A stretch of 64,000 nucleotides of DNA from CAVQJU01 sp963729215 (GCA_963729215.1 CAVSND010000016.1:415258-479257); one strand, 5' to 3'; shown: positions 1-9,978, counted from the stretch's first letter. Program-made: numbers and translations. Notes: generated by a model not told the origin, from the sequence alone.

Positions 1-134
1 GCATAGCACACGAGCAGCGACACCAATGAGCCGGCGCCGAGCCAGTCCCAGAGGGCCTGCCGCGACAGGCGTCCCGCGCTCGCCGTGCCCTGAGATACGT
101 CGGTTGTGGCGGGCGGGCGGATGACGTGTGACAT
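1..134 (-). CDS. N-terminal fragment of an unidentified, probably membrane protein
   Basis: The minus strand opens with ATG at 134 and stays open to the window edge, giving 44 codons. The product starts MSHVIRPPATTDVSQG, has a polar stretch of about 30 residues, then a hydrophobic run (SLVSLLVCYA) that looks like the start of a first membrane segment. It is divergent from the membrane protein that begins at 275, so the 140 bases between them probably carry both promoters. Too little is present to name a family. Confidence 0.45.
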   Translation of the reverse strand, partial: MSHVIRPPATTDVSQGTASAGRLSRQALWDWLGAGSLVSLLVCY

Positions 135-274
135 CGTGGGGAATGGCCGCCATTGTAGTCGGCAAGCACGGGACGACCGCCGATCTTCCGGACTCATCGG
201 GCGTTCTTCCGGATTCGCGATTTTGCGCGTAGACTCTGCGTGAACCTCACTGGCGCCCACTGCCAACGGACAGG

Positions 275-1728
275 ATGCGGTCGAGCGAAACACGCACAGA
301 GAGTCAGCGGTCGCTGAACGGACGATATGTCGCGGCCACGCTGATCCTTCTCATCCTTGGAGTCGAAGGCGCGTTCTATCACCTGGGCGGCTGGAACCAG
401 TACGCGAGGGTGTCAGCCGCCGTGGCCTTCGTTGAACCAGGAACCCCGTATACGGGAACGTTCAGGATTGACGGCCTCAAGGACGATGGCGCGCGCCTGG
501 CCACGGGGGACTGGGCGCTGGCACGCAGCGGTTTTTACTCGAACAAGGCGCCGGGCGTGTCGTTCCTCGCCGTCGTTCCGTATTTCCTGCTGTACCACGC
601 GGAACGACTGGCGGGGCTCGATCCGAAGACGGGCCAGCTCACCCACATCAACGTCTGGGCCCTCAACCTGTGGATCTCGGGATTCTGGAACATCGTGGCG
701 GCGCTGGCCTTGCTGCGGAAGCTGCCGCGTTTCGGCGTGCACTCCCGCGAAGGCGCGGCCCTGGTGGCGGTGGTCTACTCGTGCGCCACGATCGTGCTCC
801 CGTTTTCCTGTTCGTCGTGGGGGCACCCGACGGCGGCCGCCTTCATCACGCTTGGCACGCTGGACCTGGCGGAGGGCTCGCGCGCGCGCTGCGCGCTCGG
901 CGGCCTGTGGCTGGGCATGGCGGTGCTGACCGAATACCTCGCGGCGATTTCGCTGATGCTCGGGGCGCTCTTCGTTCTGGCGGGTCCGGACAGAGAAGAG
1001 CGGGTGTGGCGATTCATCCTGGGGAGCGCGCCGCCAGTCGCCGCGCTCCTGCTGTATCACGAATTCGCGTTCGGGAGTTACTTCACGACGGCGACGTCGC
1101 TGGCGGATCCGGTCTTCCTGCAGCCGGGCCGGGTGGCCGGGCTCATCGGCATGCCGAATCCCGTGAACCTCGTTCGCATGCTGTTCGCGCCAGGACGGGG
1201 CCTTATCTGGCAGACTCCGGTGCTGCTCGTCACGCTCCTTGGGATTCCGTCGTGGTATCGCTCGGGCCGCCGCCTGTTTCTGGCGTTCGCGGTGGCCAAC
1301 ATCGCCGCGTATGCGTTGTCGATCTCTTCCCTGGTCGTGTATCAGGGAGGCCAGACGACATCCATGCGCTATATGATCATCGCGCTGCCGTTCTTCTGCA
1401 TCCTCCTGCCCGATCTCCGGACGTTTGCATACCGGAAGACGTTTCTCGTGCTTTTTGCCGTGAGCGCCGCGAACATGTTCGTCATCTCCGCGACGAGCTC
1501 GATGTTCCTGTCCGAATACCCGTTGTCTCTGTTTGCGTATCCGAACTTCTGGCACGGCCAGCTGGGGCTGAATCCGTTGCTGGCGTTGGCCGGCGTGGGC
1601 GGGTCCGTTCACGCCCTGGCGATCGCCGCCGTCTACGCCGCCGTGCTCGGGTCGTTACTCTGGTATGTGCTGACGACGCGGCCCATCCTACGAAGGTGCA
1701 CGCTGCACCCGCCAACATCGTCTCCTGA
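275..1728 (+). CDS. Polytopic membrane protein, GT-C/mannosyltransferase-like (3' frameshift)
   Basis: About 480 residues with around ten hydrophobic segments. An early luminal loop carries YSNKAPGVSFLA, of the kind seen in GT-C type (PMT/RgtA-like) glycosyltransferases that use polyprenyl-linked sugars. I see no clear catalytic motif, so the function stays at membrane glycosyltransferase-like. In the raw sequence the frame runs on into an arginine-rich tail that is a shadow of the next gene. If one indel near 1718-1724 is corrected, the protein stops at the TGA at 1726-1728, just inside the following gene. That single correction repairs both genes, so a consensus error is likely. The following glycosyltransferase suggests a shared role in envelope glycan or glycolipid synthesis. 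Confidence 0.65.
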
Positions 1729-3209
1729 TTCTGATCGTCGCCTACAACGCCGAGAAGACGATCGGCGAGGTCCTCGCACGGGTGCCGCCCGGACTGGCGG
1801 ACGAATATCAGGTGGAGGTGCTGGTCCTGGACGACTCCTCACAGGACCGGACGTTCGAGGCGAGCCGCGGCGTGCAGCGCGAGGGCGCCGTGCCGTTCCC
1901 GATCCACGTCCTCCTCAACCCGGTGAATCAGGGATATGGGGGGAATCAGAAGATCGGATACCGCTACGCGATCGATCACGGGTTCGACTCTGTCGCACTG
2001 CTGCACGGCGACGGCCAGTATGCGCCGGAATGCCTGCCCGATCTGGTCCGGCCGCTTCGCGACGGCGAAGCCGACGCCGTGTTCGGCTCACGCATGCTCG
2101 AGAAGTCGGGCGCGCTGCGCGGCGGCATGCCGTTCTACAAGTTCGCCGGCAATCGCATCCTGAGCTGGTTTCAGAACCGGATGCTGGGCACGTCGCTGAG
2201 CGAGTTCCATTCGGGCTATCGCGTGTACTCGGTGGGGGCTCTCCGCAAGATCCCGTTCGAGTTCAATACCAATGATTTTCACTTCGACACCGAGATCATC
2301 ATCCAGCTCGTGTTTGCAGGGCTGCGCATCCTCGAGCTGCCGATCCCGACCTATTACGGCGATGAAATCTGCCACGTGAACGGGCTGAAGTACGCGGCCG
2401 ACGTCACGACGGCCGTCGTGCGCGCCCGCTCGCAGCGGATGGGTTTCTTCTACGACCGCCGGTTCGATTGCGACTCTGGCGCGATCGGCACCGAGCAGTA
2501 CGAGCCGAAACTGAACTACCTGAGCCCGCACACCGCCGCCGTGGAAACCGTGCGCCAGGGTGCGCGCGTGCTCGACCTGGGATGCGCCGGCGGCTACGTG
2601 GGCGCGACGCTGCGCCGCCAGCGGGGGTGCCGCGTGACGGGAGTCGATCGTGTGCCGCTTGGCCCCGGCGTCGAGCTCGACGCCTTCGTTCTGTGGGATC
2701 TGAACAACGGTCTCGGCGCGCTCGATTTACGCGACTACGACTACGTCCTGCTGCTCGACGTCATCGAGCACCTGTCATCGCCGGAGGCGTTCGTTCAGGA
2801 GTTGCGGAACAAGTTGAAGCTCTCGCCGGGCACCGTGGTGCTCGCGAGCACGGCGAACATCGGGTTCGTCATCAATCGCCTGATGCTGCTTGCGGGACAG
2901 TTCAACTACGGCAAGCGCGGCATTCTCGACCTGACGCACTGCCGGCTGTTCACGTTCTCGTCGTTCCGCCGCCTGTTCGATCAGAGCGGATTCCGCGTTC
3001 GAGAAATGCGCGGCATTCCAGGGCCGTTCGCGCTGGCGTTCGGGGACTCACGCCTGAGCCGAGCGCTGTTCGCGATCAACGCGGCCCTCGTCAAGCTGTC
3101 GCGCGGATTGTTTTCCTACCAGATGTTCTTCGTGGTCGAGACGCAGCCGTCGCTCGACTACCTGCTCGAGCGCGCGAGGGAACACTCCGCGGAACGGACC
3201 GCGACCTAA
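1696..3209 (+). CDS. Bifunctional family 2 glycosyltransferase / class I SAM methyltransferase
   Basis: The N-terminal ~240 residues are a GT2 domain of the polyprenol-phosphate sugar transferase type: LILIVAYNAEKTI at the start, the nucleotide-sugar DDSSQD motif, HGDGQYAPE as the DxD-like region, and NRILSWFQNRMLG typical of DPM1-like enzymes. The C-terminal ~200 residues are a Rossmann methyltransferase with motif I VLDLGCAGGYVG and VLLLDVIEHL. This fusion architecture occurs in other bacteria. An in-frame ATG exists at 1782 but would delete the first GT strand. The likely start is GTG 1696, read through a one-base indel near 1720 (VHAAPANIV then LILIVAYNAE). It overlaps the membrane protein, which points to translational coupling. 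It probably modifies a lipid-linked sugar. Confidence 0.8.
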
Positions 3210-3226
3210 TCCACTTCCAGGCGGGT

Positions 3227-3703
3227 TCACTTCTCCGCAAGCGGCAGGAACAACGACACGCGATCCTTGCCGCCGATCGACTTCGAGATGTGTCCCTGTC
3301 CCGTCGTGTCCTCGACCAGCATCACTTTGCCCGGGTACAGGCGGATGTGCGAGCCGTCGCCGATGATGACCTCGCTCTCGCCGCTGACGGTCACCACGTA
3401 CTGACGGCGCGGCGCCACGTGCCAGTCGAGGTCGTAGGACGGCGAGGTTCGCACCCACTGCGCGTCCTTGAACGCCATGAACTGCGAGCGCTCGGAGGAC
3501 CCGTTTGCCGGGCTGAGCGGGAGCGGCACGGTAATCTCTTCGGCGTGCGTCTTGTTGTCCGGCCCGGTGAACAGGCGGGTGATCGTGACAGGCGTACGCT
3601 CCGCCGCCACCGCGGGCTGTGCGACGAATCCCCGCACGCCCCACACGACGAGCAGCGTGGGAATCCAGCCGAGAACCAGGACGCCCTGCAGGATCTTCTT
3701 CAT
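3227..3703 (-). CDS. Exported small cupin-like protein
   Basis: 158 residues with an N-terminal hydrophobic segment (residues ~4-25) that is a signal anchor or signal peptide. The rest has a beta-rich cupin-like pattern: a 'DLDWHVAPRRQYVVTVSGESEV' type stretch split around HVAPRRQ, GDGSHIRLYPGKVML, and then VEDTTGQGH. No full metal-binding triad is obvious, so enzymatic activity is uncertain. Its ATG overlaps the TGA of the SRPBCC gene upstream (ATGA), so the two form an operon and probably a functional pair in the periplasm. Confidence 0.6.
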   Translation of the reverse strand: MKKILQGVLVLGWIPTLLVVWGVRGFVAQPAVAAERTPVTITRLFTGPDNKTHAEEITVPLPLSPANGSSERSQFMAFKDAQWVRTSPSYDLDWHVAPRRQYVVTVSGESEVIIGDGSHIRLYPGKVMLVEDTTGQGHISKSIGGKDRVSLFLPLAEK

Positions 3704-4299
3704 GATTGTTCTCCGTGTCCGGCGTAGTGCAGGTCCGCTAGACGTCCGCCGCGCGGCGGGGCAGGCGGGAGCGTGCCGCCCTCGGCCAGGATCTTCATGT
3801 TCTCGAGCGCTGTCGTGAACGCCGCGGTTCGCTGCGCCTTGTCCCGCTCGCGTGCCGCATCATCCGCAAGCATCGAGTTGTCGAAGATGAGCGTGTACAC
3901 GAGCTTCGAGGTCGTTGCCGTCACCGGCCGTGCTTCGAGCGTGCCGTGATACAGGTTGTAGGGCCGGCCTTCGCGCACCGGCTGCGTGTAGGTGTAGGAG
4001 AGCTCTGTTCGCCCGACGAGGATTTCGTTCGCGACCGAGCGGACGGCGCCGATTTCTCCATCCTTGCCCGTGACCGTGCAGGTCGGTATCCGCAGCCACT
4101 CGGCGATGTCGCAGTACTTGCCGACGCGCTTCCAGACCTCCGCGGCCGGCTTGTTGACAGTGATTTCGAGCGGGATGACGGCGTACGTCGGGTTGGGAAT
4201 GGCCAATGGCGGCGGTGGCGTCTGGGCGTGAGCGGAAGCGGCGAAACAGACACACGCGAGCGCGCAGCAAGCCGCGGCTTTCACGAGTAACAATCGCAT
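3700..4299 (-). CDS. Exported SRPBCC-family (START-like) protein
   Basis: 199 residues from ATG 4299, chosen because GGAGGAATC sits just upstream and a clean signal peptide follows (MRLLLVKAAACCALACVCFAA, cut near AHA-QT). After cleavage the protein has the polyketide cyclase/SRPBCC pattern: VPLEITVNKPAAEVW-like entry (here VIPLEITVNKPAAEVWKRV), then YCDIAEWLRIP, and a C-terminal amphipathic helix. Such folds bind hydrophobic ligands; the ligand is unknown. It is first in a two-gene operon with the cupin-like gene (4-base overlap). Confidence 0.65.
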   Translation of the reverse strand: MRLLLVKAAACCALACVCFAASAHAQTPPPPLAIPNPTYAVIPLEITVNKPAAEVWKRVGKYCDIAEWLRIPTCTVTGKDGEIGAVRSVANEILVGRTELSYTYTQPVREGRPYNLYHGTLEARPVTATTSKLVYTLIFDNSMLADDAARERDKAQRTAAFTTALENMKILAEGGTLPPAPPRGGRLADLHYAGHGEQS

Positions 4300-4382
4300 T
4301 GATTCCTCCATAACAGTGCGTATCTTGGCACAATCGGGGCTGAGGGCGCATGATAGAAGAAGGCAGTCGGCGGAGGAAACCC

Positions 4383-5096
4383 ATGGCCAGTTTTGAACGG
4401 TACGAGAGTGCAATTCCCCGGGCGCGCGACGCCGAGATCGTCGCGGCCTTTTTGCGGGGTGTCTACGGTTGGATGTGCGGAGGCCTTGCGATCACGGCCG
4501 CAACCGCCTGGCTGGTCGCCGGCTCGCCGGCGATCGTGAAGGCGATCATCACCAACCAGTTCCTGTTCTGGGGTCTGGCCCTGGCGCAGCTCGGCATCGT
4601 CTTCACGCTGTCCGCGCGCGTGGATCGGATGGCCGGGAGCACGGCGTCGGCGCTCTTCATTATCTATTCCGCGTTGACCGGCGTGACGCTGTCGTTCGTC
4701 CTGCTGCTGTATACCGGGCAGTCGGTCGCGACGACGTTTGTCGTCGCAGGCGGAATGTTTGGCGCACTCGCGCTCTACGGCACGGTCACCAGGCGCAACC
4801 TGAGCGGGTTCGGCCAGTTCCTGTTCATGGGCGTCATCGGGCTGTTGCTCGCGTCGCTCGTCGGCATGTTCTGGCACAACGACGGCCTGCAGTTCATGAT
4901 TTCCCTCGTCGGCGTGCTCGTCTTCGCCGGCCTGACCGTCTACGACGCGCAGCGGCTCAAGGACATGGCGCTCGCGACCAACATCGGCTCCACCTCGGCG
5001 AGCACCATCGTCGGCGCCCTGGCGCTCTATCTCGACTTCATCAACCTCTTCCTGTTCCTCCTGCGGTTCATGGGCAATCGCCGGGACGATTATTAG
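4383..5096 (+). CDS. Bax inhibitor-1/YccA family membrane protein
   Basis: 237 residues from ATG 4383, preceded by GGAGGAAA. Seven hydrophobic segments fill the protein, with the family features FLRGVYGWMCGGLAIT in the first, LFIIYSALTGVTLS in the middle, GLTVYDAQRLKDMA near the sixth, and ALALYLDFINLFLFLLR at the end. The conserved Asp residues of the C-terminal segments (in YDAQ and LDF) are those proposed to sense pH in BI-1 homologues such as BsYetJ. It acts in the inner membrane as a probable pH-dependent cation leak or FtsH-associated factor. It is divergent from the SRPBCC gene. Confidence 0.9.
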   Translation: MASFERYESAIPRARDAEIVAAFLRGVYGWMCGGLAITAATAWLVAGSPAIVKAIITNQFLFWGLALAQLGIVFTLSARVDRMAGSTASALFIIYSALTGVTLSFVLLLYTGQSVATTFVVAGGMFGALALYGTVTRRNLSGFGQFLFMGVIGLLLASLVGMFWHNDGLQFMISLVGVLVFAGLTVYDAQRLKDMALATNIGSTSASTIVGALALYLDFINLFLFLLRFMGNRRDDY

Positions 5097-5103
5097 CGCG
5101 TGC

Positions 5104-5168
5104 ACCATGGCGTGGCGGCCGGGCTTCAGCCGGCCGGCGACCGTCCGCCTGAAGGCGGACGCTACGAC
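5104..5168. repeat. REP-like palindromic intergenic element
   Basis: Two adjacent hairpins lie between the BI-1 stop and the next start: GGCCGGGCTTCAGCCGGCC and GTCCGCCTGAAGGCGGAC. The form (GTCCGCC-TGAA-GGCGGAC ending in GCTAC) resembles the dispersed palindromes common between genes in Acidobacteriota. A related element occurs at 17.17 kb in this window. It may also act as a transcription terminator for BI-1. Confidence 0.6.
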
Positions 5169-5192
5169 AAAGGATTGGCAAGGAGTAGAACG

Positions 5193-6353
5193 ATGAGAAG
5201 GTCCCTGGTTGGCGCGGCGATGACGCTGGCGGCGGTGGCGGGTGCCTGGAATCTCATATCGGTGCCCGCTTCGGGGCAGACGAAAGCTACGGGCGCCCCG
5301 CCGCTCGTCATCACCGCCTATGGCGGCGAAACACCCAAGACCCGCTATGTCGCGCCGAAGACGCCGTGGGGGGAGCCCGACCTCGAGGGCGTGTGGTCGA
5401 CCGACGACACGAGCGGCGTCCCGATGGCGCGTCCTGCGCAGTACGGCGATCGCCTTTACTTGAATGACGAGGAATACGGGAAGCGGGCGCAGCAAATTGA
5501 GCGAGCCGCGACGCAAGGCGACCAGGAAGCCGTGGGCCCGTTCCGTTTCGACTTCGCGCGGCGGGCGTTCAAGCAGACGTCCTTGATCGTCGACCCGCCC
5601 GACGGACGAATCCCACCCTTTACAGCCGAAGGCACACAACGCCCGATGCCGCGAGGCACTTATGGCGACGGCCCGCTCGACTGGACAACCGACTTCTCGC
5701 TGTACGAGCGGTGCATTACGCGCGGGATCCTCGGCTCGACGCTGCGAGTCATCTACGGCAACGGCAACCAGATCGTCCAGGGTCCCGGCGTCGTCACGAT
5801 CACCTACGAGATGATTCACGACACGCGAATCATCCACACCGATGGCCGGCCGCACGTGGGCTCCGCGATTCATCAGTATCTCGGCAACTCGATCGGCCGC
5901 TGGGAAGGTGACGAGCTGGTCGTGGAGACCACGGGTTTCACCGACAGAACCGCGATCGGCTTGAACGGAAACGGGAATCGCACGAGCACCCAGCTGAAGC
6001 TCACGGAGCGATTCAAGCGCGTCGCCAAGGACATCGTTCAGTATCAGGTGACGGTGGACGATCCGGTCACCTACGAGCGCCCGTGGACCATGTCGATGCC
6101 GCTGACGCCACTCGACGGCGGGCGCATCCTGCCGTATTCGTGCCACGAGGGGAACATGGCGCTGACGCAGTCGCTCGGCGGCGAACGCGCGGAGGACCGT
6201 GCGCTCGAGGCGGATCGGGCCAAGGGCATCATCCGCCCGCGCCGTCCTGTGCAGGACGGCCTCGGCGTCGGCGGCGCTCCTGCGGGCCCGGGTGGATTCG
6301 GCGGCCGGGGCGCGCCTCCGGAGGCTCCGCCTGCGGCGCCGGGTGGCAGGTAA
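5193..6353 (+). CDS. Secreted protein of an expanded Acidobacteriota family (subgroup A)
   Basis: 386 residues from ATG 5193 with AAGGAG upstream and a signal peptide (AMTLAAVAGAWNLISVPASGQ). Landmarks in order are TPWGEPDLEGVWST, SLIVDPPDGRIP, DFSLYERCITRGILGS, GNGNQIVQGPGVVTI, GRWEGDELVVETTGF, LTERF, and YSCHEGN, followed by a Gly/Pro/Ala-rich tail. The same landmarks recur in the gene at 60.0 kb. Three shorter relatives at 21.5, 28.7 and 58.9 kb share the G-W-GD-LVV-T-GF block. Function is unknown; conserved acidic and aromatic positions suggest a beta-rich ligand-binding or enzymatic fold in the periplasm. Confidence 0.7.
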   Translation: MRRSLVGAAMTLAAVAGAWNLISVPASGQTKATGAPPLVITAYGGETPKTRYVAPKTPWGEPDLEGVWSTDDTSGVPMARPAQYGDRLYLNDEEYGKRAQQIERAATQGDQEAVGPFRFDFARRAFKQTSLIVDPPDGRIPPFTAEGTQRPMPRGTYGDGPLDWTTDFSLYERCITRGILGSTLRVIYGNGNQIVQGPGVVTITYEMIHDTRIIHTDGRPHVGSAIHQYLGNSIGRWEGDELVVETTGFTDRTAIGLNGNGNRTSTQLKLTERFKRVAKDIVQYQVTVDDPVTYERPWTMSMPLTPLDGGRILPYSCHEGNMALTQSLGGERAEDRALEADRAKGIIRPRRPVQDGLGVGGAPAGPGGFGGRGAPPEAPPAAPGGR

Positions 6354-6398
6354 GCGCGCGCGGCGCGGTCACGGACTGTTGCGGCAGATCTCTCACCC

Positions 6399-8004
6399 GT
6401 GCTGAATCCGACGCGCCGTGCTGACACGGCCTGGCTTGCTGCGATCGTCGGGCTGGGCGCGATGCTGCGCCTCTACCCCGTGTGGTTCGGGCTGCCGTAC
6501 CTGAACGCGCGCCCCGACGAAACGGTCGCCCTTGGTCACGCCGTCGCGGTCATGCGCGGCGACTTCAATCCGCACTTCTTTCACTGGCCGTCGCTGACGT
6601 TCTACCTGTTTGCGGCGGTATTCAGCGCGATCTCCGACGTCTACGGCGCGGTGGTCCCCGCTGGCGTCCTGAGCGACGCAGGATATTTCATCGTCGCGCG
6701 GATCGTCGTCGCGCTCGCGGGCACCGCGACAGTCGTCGTGCTGTTCCGTCTCGGCCGCCGGATGGCCGACGCGTGGACCGGTCTTGCGGCGGCGGCCTTT
6801 TTCGCGGTTGCCATCCTGCACGTGAGGGAATCGCATTTCGCGATGACCGACGTGCTGATGACGCTGTTCGTCACGGGCTCGCTGGCTCTGCTGGTGCGCG
6901 CGCTCGATGACGCCGGCGGCGGCCCGGCCGCCAGCCGATGGTTCGCGGCCGCAGGACTGGTCGGTGGCCTGGCGGCATCCACGAAATACAGCGCCGCGGC
7001 TGTCATCGCGGCGATGGCCGCCGTGCAGGTCGCGTGGTTCGTGCGTTCGCCCCGCCGCACTGGCCGACCTCAACGCGTGGGCGCCATCCGCGATCTTCAT
7101 CGCGGCCTTCGTGTGCGGTTTTCTCGTCGCGACGCCGTATGCGATCCTCGATTCGCCCGCGTTCGCCACGGATCTTCGATTCGACTTCACGCATCTGTCG
7201 GCAGGCCACGCCGTCGACGTCGGACGGGGCTGGTTCTATCATCTGAGGTACTCGCTGCCGTACGGCGTCGGTCCGCTGACCTGTCTTGCGGCGGTCGCGG
7301 GCGTGATACCGACAGTCAGGCTCTATGGGTTGAAGGGCGTGGCCGTCGTCGTGTTTGCCCTTGCCTTCTATGCATCCGTCGGCAGCGGCTTCACGGTGTT
7401 CTATCGCTACGTCCTGCCGCTCGTTCCGGCGGTCTGCCTCTTTGCCGCGGTTGCCGCCAGGCTGGCTGCGGACTGGGTTGCGTCCCGGACAAGGCTGTCC
7501 GCACCAGCCGCGATGACGGCGCTGGTTGGTCTCCTGGCAGCATGGCCGCTCGCGAACTGCGTGCGATTCGACATGCTGCTCGCGAGAACGGACAGCCGGG
7601 CGATTGCGGGGGAGTGGCTTCGGGCGCGCGTCAGGCCGGACGATGCCCTGCATGAAGCGGGCGGGGTGTACGCGGCGCTGGATCTGTCCGGCGCGGCGTT
7701 TCATCGCTGGTCCTTCGAACCCGCCACCGGCTCGTTCGGCGAAACTGGCGGCCGTACGCCGGAATGGCTGGTTTTCGAGGAGTCGCCGCTCTGGACCTAC
7801 GCGACCGTTCCGCCGGAATTGCGGCGGCTCGCGGCCGACCACTACACGCTTGTCTACAACGTGACCGCGACGAACGACGGCGGCGGCGTGTACGATATCC
7901 AGGACGCTTTCTTCATGCCGATTGCGGGCTTCAGCGGCGTCGAGCGCCCCGGACCGACCGTGCTGATTTACCGGCGCGGCGATCTGCCCGCGGTCGATCA
8001 GTAG
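6399..8004 (+). CDS. GT-C (ArnT/PMT-like) membrane glycosyltransferase, one frameshift
   Basis: About 535 residues reconstructed from two frames that join near 7055, inside a C/G-rich run (AWFVRSP in the first frame, then AALADLNAW in the second). The start is GTG 6399. The first luminal loop carries NARPDETVALGHAV, with the RPDE acidic pair typical of ArnT/PMT-2 enzymes, and FFHWPSLTFYLFA follows. About ten membrane helices precede a C-terminal soluble domain from ~residue 400 (SRAIAGEWLRARVRPDDAL). It probably transfers a sugar from a polyprenyl phosphate carrier on the periplasmic face. The indel looks like a consensus error because both halves are well conserved. It runs into the M50 gene with 23 bases between them. 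Confidence 0.75.
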
Positions 8005-8027
8005 TCTCACGCCGCGTCCGCAAACAG

Positions 8028-8951
8028 ATGCCTACCAACCAGGGAACCATCCGGCTCTTCGAGGTGAAGGGAATCACGGTCTTCCTTCACTGGACCTGGT
8101 TTCTGGTCGCCGCGTACGAGATCGGCGGACGCACCGGGACCTATTCGTCGATCACCTGGAACGTGCTGGAGTACCTGGCGCTCTTCGCCATCGTCCTGCT
8201 GCACGAATTCGGGCATGCAACAGCGTGTCGAAGCGTCGGCGGACGGGCGAATCAGATCGTGCTGTGGCCGCTCGGCGGCATCGCCTACGTCGATCCGCCG
8301 CCGCGGCCTGGTGCCGTGCTCTGGAGTATCGCCGCCGGCCCGCTCGTGAACGTGGTGCTGGTGCCGGTGCTCGGCGTCCTGCTGCTCCTGACTCCATCCG
8401 GGCCCGCTGGTGCGTCCGATGTCCACGCGCTCGTGCGCGACATCGCGTACATCAACGCGGGGCTGCTGTTCTTCAACGTGCTTCCCATCTATCCGCTCGA
8501 CGGCGGGCAGATTCTGGCTGCGCTGCTGTGGTTTGTGATCGGGCGGGCGCGCAGCCTGAAGGTGAGCGCTGTGATCGGGCTTGTCGGCGTGGCCGCGCTG
8601 GGGTTGTGGGCGCTGAGTATTCAATCGGTCTGGCTGGGCATCATCGCGTTCTTTCTCGCGAGCCGCTGTCTGAGGGCCTTCCAGACGGCCCGGTTGCTCA
8701 GCGCACCAAGGGTCGCGCTGGCCTGCCCGTCGTGTCAGCTCGAACCGACGCCCGGTGCGGTGTTGACATGCCGCGGCTGCGGCACGGCGTTCGACCTCTA
8801 CAAAGCCGCCGCCCGGGCGTCAGTGCGATGTCCGAAGTGTGATGAAGAAGTCGCGGCGCTGAGCTGTCCGCGTTGCAGGGCGACCGGGCGCGTTGACGAA
8901 TGGCGCCCGGCCGCGGTCGCGATGACGCAGTTGTCGAATCCTGCCGACTAA
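8028..8951 (+). CDS. M50 family membrane zinc protease with C-terminal zinc ribbons
   Basis: 307 residues from ATG 8028. The membrane part carries the catalytic HEFGH (H59, E60, H63) and the third ligand in NVLPIYPLDGG (D158), both standard for site-2 proteases/SpoIVFB-type M50B enzymes. After the last helix, around residue 225, the protein has cysteine pairs CPSC, CRGC, CPKC and CPRC, forming about two zinc ribbons in place of the CBS pair seen in many M50B proteins. The ribbons are probably cytosolic and may recognise a substrate or nucleic acid. It lies directly downstream of the GT-C gene, same strand. Confidence 0.88.
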   Translation: MPTNQGTIRLFEVKGITVFLHWTWFLVAAYEIGGRTGTYSSITWNVLEYLALFAIVLLHEFGHATACRSVGGRANQIVLWPLGGIAYVDPPPRPGAVLWSIAAGPLVNVVLVPVLGVLLLLTPSGPAGASDVHALVRDIAYINAGLLFFNVLPIYPLDGGQILAALLWFVIGRARSLKVSAVIGLVGVAALGLWALSIQSVWLGIIAFFLASRCLRAFQTARLLSAPRVALACPSCQLEPTPGAVLTCRGCGTAFDLYKAAARASVRCPKCDEEVAALSCPRCRATGRVDEWRPAAVAMTQLSNPAD

Positions 8952-8952
8952 C

Positions 8953-9978
8953 TCAGTTTGTCGGTTTTTCTGCCGGGAAATTCTGGAACAGCTCCAGGTG
9001 CATCCCGTCGGGATCCGAGATGAAGATGTCCCACACGGTCTTGCTGAACCAGATCGGTTCAGGCGTCACCATGGCGACCTTGTTCTCCTTCATCTTCTTG
9101 TGCATCGTGCCGAGGTCCGACACGCGCGCCACCCATCCGCCGGCGCCCGGGTCCGGCACGCGCAGCTGGAACGGCGTCCGTTTCATGCCCTTCCACTCGA
9201 TGAACTCCTGCCGCGATTTCGTGCCCGGGAAGGTGAACATCATCTGCCGGAACTCGCTGTTCGCGGCGGCGCCGTAAAGCTCCGCCAAGGCCTTGTTGCG
9301 CTGATACTTCGTGTCGCCGACGAGCGGCATCCCGACCACTTCCCGGTAGAACTTGATCGTGGCGTCCATGTCCTTCACGGCGAGCGCCAGTGACACACCC
9401 GGCTGCACCAGTCCAGGCAGCGTCGCTTCGGCGGCCGAGACCTCCATGGCTCGAACCAGATAGCCGTCGGTGTCGCGCAGGATCACCGAACGCGACGAAC
9501 CGTTCGCGGTCGCGATCGTCGCCGCCCCGGCAACGCCGCCGGTCTTCGACACGATTTCGGCGCCTGCTTTCCTGGCGTTCGCGAGCACCTCATCGACGCT
9601 TCGCACCGGGAGAATGAGCTGCACGGCGCCGGGATCGGTCGGCAGACCCTGGCCGCCCTTGCGATCGACGTTGGAGAACTCGGTCAGCTCGAAACCAAAG
9701 CCGTCCGAGAACCTCGCCATCGCCAGACGCAAGCCGAGGCCGGGAATGTTGTTCAGCAGCGCGGCCCCGGGGGTGGAGAACACCCGCGGCTCCGGAATGG
9801 TCATGCCGAAGATGTCGCGATAGAACGCGATGGTCGGCTCCAGCTTGGTGGTGGCATGAATGAAGTGGCTGAGGCTGACGAGGCGAGGCGCCTCGGAACT
9901 CGCAGCCGGCGCGCTGGTCTGGGCGGCGGCGGCGGCAGTGATCAGGACGACGAGAACGGCGGCGAGAAAACTACGCAT
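8953..9978 (-). CDS. Exported tandem VOC (glyoxalase-fold) protein
   Basis: 341 residues with a signal peptide (LAAVLVVLITAAAAAQT). Two VOC modules follow: residues ~33-170 (LSHFIHATTKLEPTIAFYRD ... LRDTDGYLVRAMEV) and ~190-335 (LALAVKDMDATIKFYREVVG ... ISDPDGMHLELFQN). H38 in the first module and the paired E residues in the HLELFQ-like ends could bind a metal. VOC proteins include dioxygenases, glyoxalases and isomerases, and the substrate cannot be told. Export is unusual for classical glyoxalases. It converges on the M50 gene with one base between stops. Confidence 0.75.
   Translation of the reverse strand: MRSFLAAVLVVLITAAAAAQTSAPAASSEAPRLVSLSHFIHATTKLEPTIAFYRDIFGMTIPEPRVFSTPGAALLNNIPGLGLRLAMARFSDGFGFELTEFSNVDRKGGQGLPTDPGAVQLILPVRSVDEVLANARKAGAEIVSKTGGVAGAATIATANGSSRSVILRDTDGYLVRAMEVSAAEATLPGLVQPGVSLALAVKDMDATIKFYREVVGMPLVGDTKYQRNKALAELYGAAANSEFRQMMFTFPGTKSRQEFIEWKGMKRTPFQLRVPDPGAGGWVARVSDLGTMHKKMKENKVAMVTPEPIWFSKTVWDIFISDPDGMHLELFQNFPAEKPTN

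Noticed and set aside
2468..3727. A 419-codon plus-strand frame
   Set aside because: Overlaps the GT2/methyltransferase and cupin genes in another frame; Arg-rich, no start signal.
4281..6146. A 621-codon minus-strand frame
   Set aside because: Antisense to BI-1 and the secreted family gene, with shadow-type composition.
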